In this document: in pieces, positions 18,312 to 26,900 of the stretch
Layout of the letters: each line of letters begins with the position of its first letter
Numbering within the stretch: the first letter of the stretch is position 1
Source: Bacteroidales bacterium
GTDB lineage: Bacteria > Bacteroidota > Bacteroidia > Bacteroidales > P3
NCBI GenBank assembly: GCA_016292015.1
Contig: JAEEZY010000015.1
Coordinates: 150,526 to 214,525 of the forward strand
Reading direction: 5' to 3'
DNA length: 64,000 bases
Made by a program: the position numbers and the translations under genes
The notes under the pieces: generated by a model
Database searches by the model: none
What the model was told of the DNA's origin: nothing
Seen by the model: only the letters and a program-made list of their open reading frames with translations

Positions 18312-18967
18312 CTCCTATTGCTCACATTGAATCTCCGTTCTCCGACAAGTTCGGCATCCCTCGTCAGTCGGGCATGTCTTCTGTCGTCTGCCGCATCGTC
18401 TTCGACGAAGGCTTCCGTTTCCCCGAGGCTGTGCGTGGGTTGGACCAGTTCGACTTTATCTGGCTTCTCTGGCGTTTCGACACCGACGGCCTCTGGCATC
18501 CCACTGTCCGCCCTCCGCGTCTGGGTGGCAACCGGCGCATCGGGGTCTTCTCCACCCGCAGCCCTTTCCGCCCCAATCCGATTGGCCTCTCGTCTGTCCG
18601 CTTGCTGCGTGTCGCTTTCGAGTCCTGCGGCCCTGTGCTCTATGTCGAAGGCGCCGACCTTTGCAACCACACCGCCATCTACGACATCAAGCCCTACATC
18701 CCTTATGCCGACTGCCATCCCGACGCTCGTTGCGGCTTCGCTTCCCAGCCGGCCGACCGCCGTCTCAAGGTTGTCATCCCTGACTCTCTCAACCTGCCGC
18801 CGTCTCTTCGCCTGACTCTGTGCGAGATCCTCTCGCTCGACCCGCGCCCGCGCTATCAGGACGACCCCTCCCGTGTCTATTCCTTGTGCTACGACGGCCG
18901 TGAAGTCCGCTTCTCCGTCAACGACGGCACATTGACCGTCCTCTCCGCTCTGCCGGTCAATCAATAG
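18308..18967 (+). CDS. trmO: tRNA t6A37 N6-methyltransferase
   Basis: 219 residues. FSTRSPFRPNPIGLS is the signature of the TrmO/TsaA (VirR-like) family, which methylates N6-threonylcarbamoyladenosine at tRNA position 37 using SAM. The N-terminal IAHIESPFSDKFGIPRQSG and the C-terminal extension YDGREVRFSV also fit. The start ATG 18308 lies in the ATGA overlap with comB; the earlier open frame only mirrors comB. It is the last gene of the rnpB-downstream run and is followed by a strong terminator. Confidence 0.92.
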   Translation: MTPIAHIESPFSDKFGIPRQSGMSSVVCRIVFDEGFRFPEAVRGLDQFDFIWLLWRFDTDGLWHPTVRPPRLGGNRRIGVFSTRSPFRPNPIGLSSVRLLRVAFESCGPVLYVEGADLCNHTAIYDIKPYIPYADCHPDARCGFASQPADRRLKVVIPDSLNLPPSLRLTLCEILSLDPRPRYQDDPSRVYSLCYDGREVRFSVNDGTLTVLSALPVNQ

Positions 18968-18992
18968 TTGATATTACATACTGCAAACAGAA

Positions 18993-19028
18993 ACGGCGGG
19001 CAAGTCCTCTTGTCCGCCGTCTCTCTTT
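18993..19028 (+). terminator. Terminator after trmO
   Basis: ACGGCGGGCAAG and CTTGTCCGCCGT make a 12-bp stem with a 4-nt loop, followed by CTCTCTTT. Confidence 0.88.
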
Positions 19029-19041
19029 GCATCGTCATTTC

Positions 19042-19938
19042 TTATTTATACTCGAAGGTGTAGGTCACCTCTATCTCCATGGTGCCTGCGATACTTGTCG
19101 TAATGGTTTTAATCGTTTGGGTGACAGGATATTTTCCGTCGTAGGTGTAGCTCATCTTGGGCGAATCGCTCTCCGTCGTTGACATCAGGTTGTTTTCGCT
19201 GACCAGTCCTGGTGCACAGAAAAAGTCCTCTTCAAACATTCCGAAGTACGGGTTTTTCTTGTCGTCATAGGTGAAGCCTACTGTCGAGCTGCTGCCGCTG
19301 TTTGTGGTGGTCTTGTATGCAATGTTGTTGCCATCCCACTTCAGCTCCACTGTGCTCGTCAGCTCTACCTGGCCTTTTGCTCCCTCGCATTTCGTGCCCT
19401 CTGGTATCATTATGCCGATGGGCGCTACCATCTCGGCGTATATGGCGTCCATCTCTGCCGCTGCCTTGAGGTCCAGTCCATAGCTGTAGCTGGTGTGCTC
19501 TATGCTGGTTATCTTCTTGTCGGTATGGGTGTAAACGTACGAGTTCCGCAGTCTTCCGTCATAATAGAATTCCGACGATTTCAGCCATTTGCCGTCATAT
19601 TCAAAAGTGGAGTATGAGGTGACATCCGAGCTCTTGTTCTCTATGCGTACCACTCGGTTCTTGTCATACGTGTAGGTGGTTGTGGAGGCTATCTCCCCGT
19701 CGTTGTTATAGTGCTTGACCTCTTTGAGCAACTTGCCGTCCCATATCCAATCCTCTTTCTTCCTCTTCTCGTTGTTGGTCACCGTCGAAGTGTTCGACCC
19801 CAAAAGCGTTGTGGTGGTCTTCGATTCTAGGTAAACTGCTGCGATTTTCTTTTTGGGTGTGTACACTCCCTCCTTTTGGCAGGAGCTGACTCCAAGCATG
19901 AGCGCTGCGCCCATGACGATTAGCAATGTCTTTTTCAT
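19042..19938 (-). CDS. Lipoprotein with YD-like repeats
   Basis: 298 residues. The signal peptide ends GVSSC (Cys20). The body has several short Tyr-Asp-containing units (TYTYDKNRVV, STFEYDGKWLK, VYTHTDKK, GFTYDDKKNP, SYTYDGKYPV) spaced like the beta-strand pairs of YD/RHS-type repeats. Such Bacteroidota lipoproteins are common and have no assigned role. It is downstream of, and on the same strand as, the EF-hand membrane protein, with a 36-bp gap. Confidence 0.8.
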   Translation of the reverse strand: MKKTLLIVMGAALMLGVSSCQKEGVYTPKKKIAAVYLESKTTTTLLGSNTSTVTNNEKRKKEDWIWDGKLLKEVKHYNNDGEIASTTTYTYDKNRVVRIENKSSDVTSYSTFEYDGKWLKSSEFYYDGRLRNSYVYTHTDKKITSIEHTSYSYGLDLKAAAEMDAIYAEMVAPIGIMIPEGTKCEGAKGQVELTSTVELKWDGNNIAYKTTTNSGSSSTVGFTYDDKKNPYFGMFEEDFFCAPGLVSENNLMSTTESDSPKMSYTYDGKYPVTQTIKTITTSIAGTMEIEVTYTFEYK

Positions 19939-19974
19939 TTTAGTGTTTAAAGTTGAATGTTGTTATGTTGTTGT

Positions 19975-22050
19975 CTATTTTGCGGCGGCTTCTGCGTTCT
20001 CTGGCGCTGCCTCTGCTGCTGCCGCTTCTGCAGCTGGAGCCTCTGCGGTTGCTTCCACCTGCTCGGTCTTTGCGGCTTCTGCCTCGGCTGCTTTCTTCTG
20101 CCAAGGCAGGTTCTTCGTGAAATACATCACACAGAAAGCTACTGCCGCGAGGAAGAGTATCCAATATATAATCTTGCGCCAGAGAGGTGTCTTCTTGTCG
20201 GCAAACGGGTCTTTCATCACCAGCTTCGGATATTTGGCCATGCTGGTCAGCGTGGCGCCGAAAGCGGTGTTGATTTTTATCTTCGAGTTTATAGCCCATC
20301 CGTTGGCGTTGAGCACAGGACCGAGGTTGCGTTTGCGGAGTTTAATCCATGCCAGGAACATCGAAGGTCCGCTTATAACCACGATTATAGCCAGTATCAT
20401 CAGCGGCAGGTTGTACCAATGCTGAGTGATTCCAGCTGCTAGTTTGACAAGCGCCTGCCCGATGAACCCTATCGCCATGCCTATGGCAGCGAATATACCT
20501 GCAAACTTGGCTATGTCGAAGGGGGTGGCTTTCTTTCCTCCTGTTTCTGCGGCGTTCATCTGTTTGTTTGCCTTGGCCATATTTGTTGCCAGCTCGGTGG
20601 TCGAGTTGTCTGCTTTAGCAGTCATCTCGTCAAACTGCTTGCTCTCTTTCTCGCTCGCCGATTTGGTTATCTTGTCCGATATCCATTTCCCGAACTTGCG
20701 GTAAGGGCTCCAGAATGCCTGGCGTATGCTGATGGGGTTGTCGATGATTTTGGTTACGGTGGCGTCCCAGTCAAGGCCGTTGCGGTCGTAGAATAGGGCG
20801 TTCTTGCCTTCATACAGGCTGTCCACGTCGCCGTCGGTCAGTGCCGCCACAATGTCCATCTTCTCGCCCTTCACCTTTGAAGTGCAGGTGCAGTAAATGA
20901 GGTAGAGTCCGCTTGTGCCTGCCATCGCAGACTGCTTGCCCATGTCGCTCACTTTTACGCATAGTTCGCAGCAACGCTGGTCGATATACAGTTTGCCGGC
21001 TTGGAATACCGCTTGCTCGCTGTCGTCGCGTTTATAAAAGTCTTTAAACACCACGTAGTTGTGAACCAACTTGTAGTAGTCGCGGCAGTAGCGCACAAGG
21101 CGCTCCACCGGCTCTATGGCGGCGGCATGTGTCGCCAGCTGCGCCGCTATCGCCTCGTTCATGGCCGTCTCGCCGGCGTTCTTCCATGCTGCGTAGGCGT
21201 CTATCTTGTCCAATACGGTGTTCCACTCAGCTTCGCTTATGGTCTCTTTGCCCGCAAATTCGGTGTCCAGCACCAGCGTCTTCAGCTCTGCCATAGCGGC
21301 TTGCCATGCGGGGTTGAGGCCTGTGATGATATTGAGTTGTCCTTCTTTGTTGGGGCGGGAGAGGGGGTATTCGGCTATCTCGGCCACGTTCTCGCTGAGG
21401 TTCCCTCCGCTGATGGCGGCAATCTTCTCCACCTGCACGTCCAAGGCCTCGGTGGCGTCTTCGTCAAACTGGGCCAGCTTGCAACGCATGAAGTAGTCGG
21501 CCATTTTTTGCCTTATTCCATTCACCGCTTTCTCGGCGGCATCGCTCTGCTCACCGTATGGCGGTGTGAACGGCTCTGCGTCCTCCGCGGTGTATTCGGC
21601 CTTGCATTTCTCCTCGAATATAGCCATATAGTCGTTCACGTCCGTCAGCGATATGCTCTGCTGCTCTTTTTCGAGTTTTGCGAGTATCAGGTTGGCTGCC
21701 TCCATCACCTTCTGCCCCTCTTCTGTCTCGGCTTGTATGTCGGCAAAATCTATATGGTCTTTGCCTTCCAGCAGGTATTCCATGCTTCTCAACACTTTCT
21801 TCAGCCACTCTGCTGCGGCCACCATCTCGTTCACGCGTATCTTGCCGTCGCCGTCCAGGTCCATCAGCTGTAGTGTCTTCTCGTCAAACTCCAGCCCTTT
21901 CACCGGACAGCTCAGCACCGTCCACAGCTTCTGGTCCAGTTCCTTAAGGTGGGCGATGTCCTCGCCGCTCTCGATGTTCACTCGTGTAACGCCGCCTACG
22001 ACGCTGTACTTCCAGTCGTAGCCGCTCTTCTTTGCAATAAGTTTAGCCAT
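19975..22050 (-). CDS. EF-hand membrane protein of unknown function
   Basis: 691 residues. MDLDGDGKIRVNEM (about 64-77) is a complete EF-hand calcium loop (DxDxDGxIxxxE). A long, mainly helical region without other motifs follows. Near the C-terminus are hydrophobic segments FAGIFAAIGMAIGFIGQAL, LMILAIIVVISGPSMFLAWI and IIYWILFLAAVAFCVMYF, then an Ala/Glu-rich tail. There is no signal peptide, so a large cytoplasmic domain anchored by C-terminal helices is likely. I do not recognise a characterised homologue. Confidence 0.75.
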   Translation of the reverse strand: MAKLIAKKSGYDWKYSVVGGVTRVNIESGEDIAHLKELDQKLWTVLSCPVKGLEFDEKTLQLMDLDGDGKIRVNEMVAAAEWLKKVLRSMEYLLEGKDHIDFADIQAETEEGQKVMEAANLILAKLEKEQQSISLTDVNDYMAIFEEKCKAEYTAEDAEPFTPPYGEQSDAAEKAVNGIRQKMADYFMRCKLAQFDEDATEALDVQVEKIAAISGGNLSENVAEIAEYPLSRPNKEGQLNIITGLNPAWQAAMAELKTLVLDTEFAGKETISEAEWNTVLDKIDAYAAWKNAGETAMNEAIAAQLATHAAAIEPVERLVRYCRDYYKLVHNYVVFKDFYKRDDSEQAVFQAGKLYIDQRCCELCVKVSDMGKQSAMAGTSGLYLIYCTCTSKVKGEKMDIVAALTDGDVDSLYEGKNALFYDRNGLDWDATVTKIIDNPISIRQAFWSPYRKFGKWISDKITKSASEKESKQFDEMTAKADNSTTELATNMAKANKQMNAAETGGKKATPFDIAKFAGIFAAIGMAIGFIGQALVKLAAGITQHWYNLPLMILAIIVVISGPSMFLAWIKLRKRNLGPVLNANGWAINSKIKINTAFGATLTSMAKYPKLVMKDPFADKKTPLWRKIIYWILFLAAVAFCVMYFTKNLPWQKKAAEAEAAKTEQVEATAEAPAAEAAAAEAAPENAEAAAK

Positions 22051-22081
22051 ATTGTGTTTTATTTGTATCCAATAGAATTTG

Positions 22082-22089
22082 CAAAACTA
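22082..22089 (-). promoter_or_regulatory. -7 box for the EF-hand gene
   Basis: Minus-strand TAGTTTTG fits TAnnTTTG, 32 bp upstream of the ATG at 22050. Confidence 0.5.
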
Positions 22090-22186
22090 CGAAAAAAAAA
22101 GCATTTGTTCACAGTCAAATGCTCCAAGTCCGCTCCGTAAACCAAATTAGAAAAACTTCTAAGTGAACTCTCTGTCAAAAACCACA

Positions 22187-22231
22187 TCAGAACCCTCAGA
22201 ATTCTCAGAATCCTCAGAACCCTCAGCCCCC
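22187..22231. repeat. Five 9-bp units (TCAGAAyyC)
   Basis: TCAG occurs at 22187, 22196, 22205, 22214 and 22223, exactly 9 bp apart, in units such as TCAGAACCC and TCAGAATTC. It lies between the FAD oxidoreductase stop and the EF-hand gene. Confidence 0.7.
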
Positions 22232-22249
22232 CAAAAAACCATCCAGCTC

Positions 22250-23749
22250 TTACCCCTTGTGTGCTATCTGTTCAACAACATTCATTCCGTCCATCGCCGA
22301 CGACACTATCCCTCCGGCGTACCCTGCCCCTTCGCCACAGGGATAGAGCCCCCTCAGCTGTGGGTGCTGCAGGTCGTCGCCTCGTGGTATCCTCACTGGC
22401 GACGAGGTGCGGCTCTCCACCGCCATTAGCGTGGCGTCGGCGGTGTAGAAGCCTCTCATCTTCCTGTCGAAGTCCTTGAACGCCTGCCGCAGGCTCTTTG
22501 CCACAAAGGCTGGCAGCAGCTCGTGCAGCGGCGCCGACATGCTCTCTCCCATATAGTTGTTCTTCCCCAATTTTGACGTCAGTCGTCCTTCACAGAAGTC
22601 TGTGAGGCGCTGTGCCGGCGCTACTGCCTCCTTCCCCGTCGCTGCAAACATATTTCTCTCCACATCCTCTTGGAACCGTAGCAGGGCCAGCTCGCCGTAT
22701 TGTGCCCATTCCGGCACGTCGTCCATCGACACCGTCACCGCTATTCCGCTGTTGGCGAAGGGCGAGTTGCGTTTCGAGTTGCTCATGCCGTTCACCACCT
22801 GATACCCCTCGGCGGTGGTGGCTGGCACTATGATGCCGCCGGGACACATGCAGAACGAGAACACTCCGTGTCCCTCCACCTGGGTCGTCAGGCTATACGC
22901 CGCTGGCGGTAGGAGAGGGGAGTAGTGTTTTGTGTGATATTGTATCGTGTTTATCAGTTCCTGCGGGTGCTCCACTCTCACACCCAGGGCAAAGGGCTTG
23001 GCTTCGAGTTGCCATCCTCGCTCGTGGAACAGGTGGTATATGTCGCGTGCCGAATGGCCCGTGGCCAGTATCACGGCTTTGCCTTCATAGCGGTTGCCGT
23101 GCTGGTCAACCACGCCTGTAACACTGACATCGTTCAGTATAAAATCTGTCACTCTGCTGTCGAAATGGTATTCTCCGCCGTGCTCCTCTATGGTCTCTCT
23201 CATGCGCGCTATTATGGGGCTCAGCCTGTCTGTACCTATATGGGCGTGGGCGTCGATGAGTATCTTCTCGTCGGCGCCGTGTTCTATGAATTTCTTCAGC
23301 ACCGCTCCTATGTCGCCTCGTTTGGTGCTGCGGGTGTAGAGCTTGCCGTCGCTGTAGGTCCCTGCCCCGCCTTCGCCGAAACACCAGTTGCTGTCGGGGT
23401 TCACCTGATGCTCCTTGGTCAGCTTGGCTATGTCGTATTTTCGCTCCGTCACCGCCTTGCCTCGCTCTACTATCACTGGCTTCAGCCCCAGCTCCAACGC
23501 CCGCAATGCGGCAAACAGCCCTGCGGGTCCCGCTCCCACTATCACCACCGGCTCTGCGTTGCGGCAGTCTTTATAGTCTGAGCGGTAGTCTGGCTGCGGT
23601 ACTGTCTCACCGATGTCGTACACCTCCATCACCGTGTGGTATCTCACCCCGCGCCGCGAGTCAAGGCTGCGCTTCACTATACGCACGCGTTCGTCACGTT
23701 CCGCCTCGCGGTACTGTTCAGGTGTCAGGTCAACATTCAGCAGTTTCAT
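22250..23749 (-). CDS. FAD-dependent oxidoreductase (COG2509-type dehydrogenase)
   Basis: 499 residues. An N-terminal region of about 65 residues precedes the dinucleotide-binding motif VVIVGAGPAGLFAALRALE (about 68-86). WCFGEGGAGTYSDGKLYTR and VILATGHSARD are typical of the COG2509 'uncharacterised FAD-dependent dehydrogenase' family, and RIPRGDD...GLYPCGEGAGYAGG forms the C-terminal FAD site. The length is normal for the family. The substrate is unknown. The gene stands alone, with no operon partner closer than 190 bp. Confidence 0.9.
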   Translation of the reverse strand: MKLLNVDLTPEQYREAERDERVRIVKRSLDSRRGVRYHTVMEVYDIGETVPQPDYRSDYKDCRNAEPVVIVGAGPAGLFAALRALELGLKPVIVERGKAVTERKYDIAKLTKEHQVNPDSNWCFGEGGAGTYSDGKLYTRSTKRGDIGAVLKKFIEHGADEKILIDAHAHIGTDRLSPIIARMRETIEEHGGEYHFDSRVTDFILNDVSVTGVVDQHGNRYEGKAVILATGHSARDIYHLFHERGWQLEAKPFALGVRVEHPQELINTIQYHTKHYSPLLPPAAYSLTTQVEGHGVFSFCMCPGGIIVPATTAEGYQVVNGMSNSKRNSPFANSGIAVTVSMDDVPEWAQYGELALLRFQEDVERNMFAATGKEAVAPAQRLTDFCEGRLTSKLGKNNYMGESMSAPLHELLPAFVAKSLRQAFKDFDRKMRGFYTADATLMAVESRTSSPVRIPRGDDLQHPQLRGLYPCGEGAGYAGGIVSSAMDGMNVVEQIAHKG

Positions 23750-23880
23750 CCTCTATATCGTTAGCCGTAGTATGTAATATAACGGAAAAATTGGCTATTT
23801 ATTGACAGCTTCCCCGATTTTCCGTACCGTTACTGTCGCTCCACTCTACAGAGTACGCATTCATGACAATGCGTCAATGT

Positions 23881-23926
23881 ACAAAAGAAATGCGGCATCC
23901 GCAAAATCTTGCGGATGCCGCATTTC
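23881..23926 (-). terminator. Terminator of the T9SS adhesin gene
   Basis: GAAATGCGGCATCCGCAA and its perfect complement form an 18-bp stem with a 4-nt loop, followed on the minus strand by TTTTGT. Confidence 0.88.
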
Positions 23927-23950
23927 AAATTCAAAAATCCAAAATCAGTC

Positions 23951-26900
23951 TCATCTCACCACCACCTTGTGTGACTGTCGCTCGCCCACTTTCACCATAT
24001 ATATTCCTGCCGATGTGACGGGTATCTCGACCTCCAACCACTCACTGCTGACATCCGAACTTTTAATCACTCTCCCCATCACGTCATAGACGATGATGCT
24101 CTCCCTGCTGACAGCCTGCTGATTGCTGGCTTCTACCACAATCCTGTTGCCGCGTGTGTATATCCTGACTCCGTCGGCTGCCTCCACATCGTCGATGCCG
24201 TGCTCTCCGCCGCCCTGCTCTATGGTCAGGTGCAGCGTTACGGTGCTGTCGCAGCCGTGTTCTGTCGTGGTGATGTAGGTGTAGTCGCCGCTCTCGGTGT
24301 AATTCTCCCCGTTCCAGAGGTAAGAGCCTGTAGCTGTGGCTGTCTCTTCCGTCTGGGCGTTGTCGTACTGCTGCACGTCAACCGTCACCATCGTATAGCA
24401 TCCTGCGTCGTTGTAGCCTATCACCGTGTAGCTGCCTGCCGTGCTGGTCTGATAGGTGGCGTCGCTGCTGCCGTCAAACCACATGTAGCTCGTGCCGCCG
24501 TTGGCGGTGAGCGTTGTGCTCTCACCGGGGCACAGCTCGGTGTCGCCGCTGACGGTGATGTTCGGATTGGGCGACACGGTGACGGTCACACTCGCCGTGC
24601 CGGTGCAGCCCAAGGCCGTCGTGCCGGTCACACTGTAAACGCCGAAGGCGTCAACGGTGATGTTGGGCGTGGTCGTGCCGTTGCTCCATGCGTAGCTGTC
24701 GGCTCCCGTGGCGGTGAGCGTCGTGTTGCCACCTTGACAGAACGAGGTGTTGCCGCCTATGGCGATGGTCGGCTGCGGACTTGCCGTCACCGACACGCTG
24801 GCTGTGTTCGAGCAGCCGTTGGCTCCGACACCGGTCACGGTGTAGTTGCCTGTGGTCGTGACGGTGATATACGGGGTCATGGCTCCGTTGCTCCAGGTGT
24901 AGCTGTTGCCGCCTTGGGCGGTCAACATGGTGCTGTTGCCTTCGCAGAACAGCGTGTTGCCTGTAATCGAAATCACGGGCAGCGTGTTGACTGTCACGGT
25001 TGCTGACGCTGTGTTCGTGCAGCCGTTGGCGTCGGTCACCGTCACTCCGTAGGTGCCGGCGTTGGTCACCGTTGTCGCCGACGTGGTGGCTCCGTTGCTC
25101 CATGTGTATGTGGTGCCGCCGGTGGCGGTGAGCGTCGTACTGCCGCCTTCGCAGAAGGTGGTGTTGCCGCTTATGGTCGCTGTCGGCAGCTGATTGACCG
25201 TGAGCGTCAGGTTGATGACCGAGTCGCATCCGGCGGGGGTCTGCAAGGTGTGCGTGTAGCTGCCGCCCGTCGTGAGGCTCTGGCCGAAGAAGTTGTAGCT
25301 GCTGCCTTGGCAGATGGCTTCCGCCACCGGGATGTTAAACACCGAGTTGACCGTCACCGTCACGCTGGCGCTCTTCGAGCATCCGGCGGCCGATGTGCCG
25401 GTGACGCTGTAGGTGCCTGCATTATAGACTGTGACAGTGGGGTTTGAGGCTCCTGTGCTCCATGTGTAGTAGTCGGCTCCCGTTGCCGTCAGCACCGAGC
25501 TGCTGCCCTGGCACAGCGACGTGTTGCCGTTGATGACTACATTGGGCAGCGGATTGACGTTGACGGTGGTTGTTGCGGTGTTCGTGCAGCCGTTGTTGTC
25601 GGTGACCGTTACTGTGTAGGTGCCTGAATTGGTCACCGTTGTCGCCGACGTGGTGGCTCCGTTGCTCCACGTGTATGTTGCGCCGCCGGTGGCGGTGAGC
25701 GTCGTGCTGCCGCCTTCGCAGAAGGTGGTGTTGCCGCTTATGGTCGCTGTCGGCAGCTGATTGACCGTGAGGGTCAGTATGACCACCGAGTCGCAGCCGG
25801 CCGTCGTGGTGCCGCTGTGGTTGTAGGTGCCGGCTTCGGTCAGCATGGTGCCGAAGAAGTTGTAGTTGCTGCCCTCGCAGATGGCCTGCGTCACGGGCAT
25901 GCCGTTATATGTCGGGTTGACCGTCACCGTCGCTGCCGCGGTGTTGTGGCAGCCGTTGACGCTCGTGCCGGTGACGGTGTAGGTGCCGCCGTTGTTTACC
26001 GTGATGGTGGCGTCTGAAGTGCCGTTGCTCCACAGGTATGTCTCTGCTCCCGTGGCGGTGAGCGTGGTGTTGTTGCCTGCACAGATGGCGGTGGTGCCTG
26101 TGATTGTCACTGTCGGCAGCGGGCTTACGCTCACCGTCGCCGACGTGCTGTTGCTACAGCCGTTGGCGTCGGTCACGGTGACTGAATACACGCCTGCCTC
26201 GCTCACGCTTATGGCTTGCGAGCTGCTCCCGTTGTTCCAGAGGAACGTGGTGCCGCCCAGCGCCGCCAAAGTGGTGGAGTTGCCTTGGCAGATCGCGGTG
26301 TTGCCGCTTATGGTCGGGGTCGGCAGCGTATTGACCGTGAGGGTGAGGTCTATCGTCGAGTCGCAGCCGGCCGTCGTGGTGCCGGCGACGTGGTAGGTGC
26401 CGGGCGTGCTGTACATTGAGCCCATCGCGTTATATGTCGTGCCTTGGCAGATGGCTGCCGACACCGGCAGGTTGGTGTACGACGGCTTCATCGTCACCTG
26501 CAGCGAGGCGGTGTTCGAGCAGCCGTCGGCGTTGGTGCCTGTCACTGTGTAGTTTCCGGCGTTGGTTACCACGAGGGTGTTGTCTCTCGTGCCGTCGGCC
26601 CACTCATAGCTCACTCCGCCGGTGGCGGTCAGCACGGTGTTGCCGCCTTGGCAGAATGTCGAGGAGCCGCTGATGCTGATGGTGGGCTGCGTTCCTACCG
26701 ACACAGTCACGCCTGCCGTGCCTTCGCACCCGTCAGTGGTGGTGCCTGTCACTGTGTAGGTCCCGCCTTCGCTCACGGTGATGGAGGGCGTGGTGGCGCC
26801 GTTGCTCCAAGTGTAGCTGTCGGCTCCTGTGGCGGTAAGGGTTGTGCTGTTACCCGAGCAGATGGCCGTGGTGCCGCTGATCGTGGGCGCGGCGAAGACG

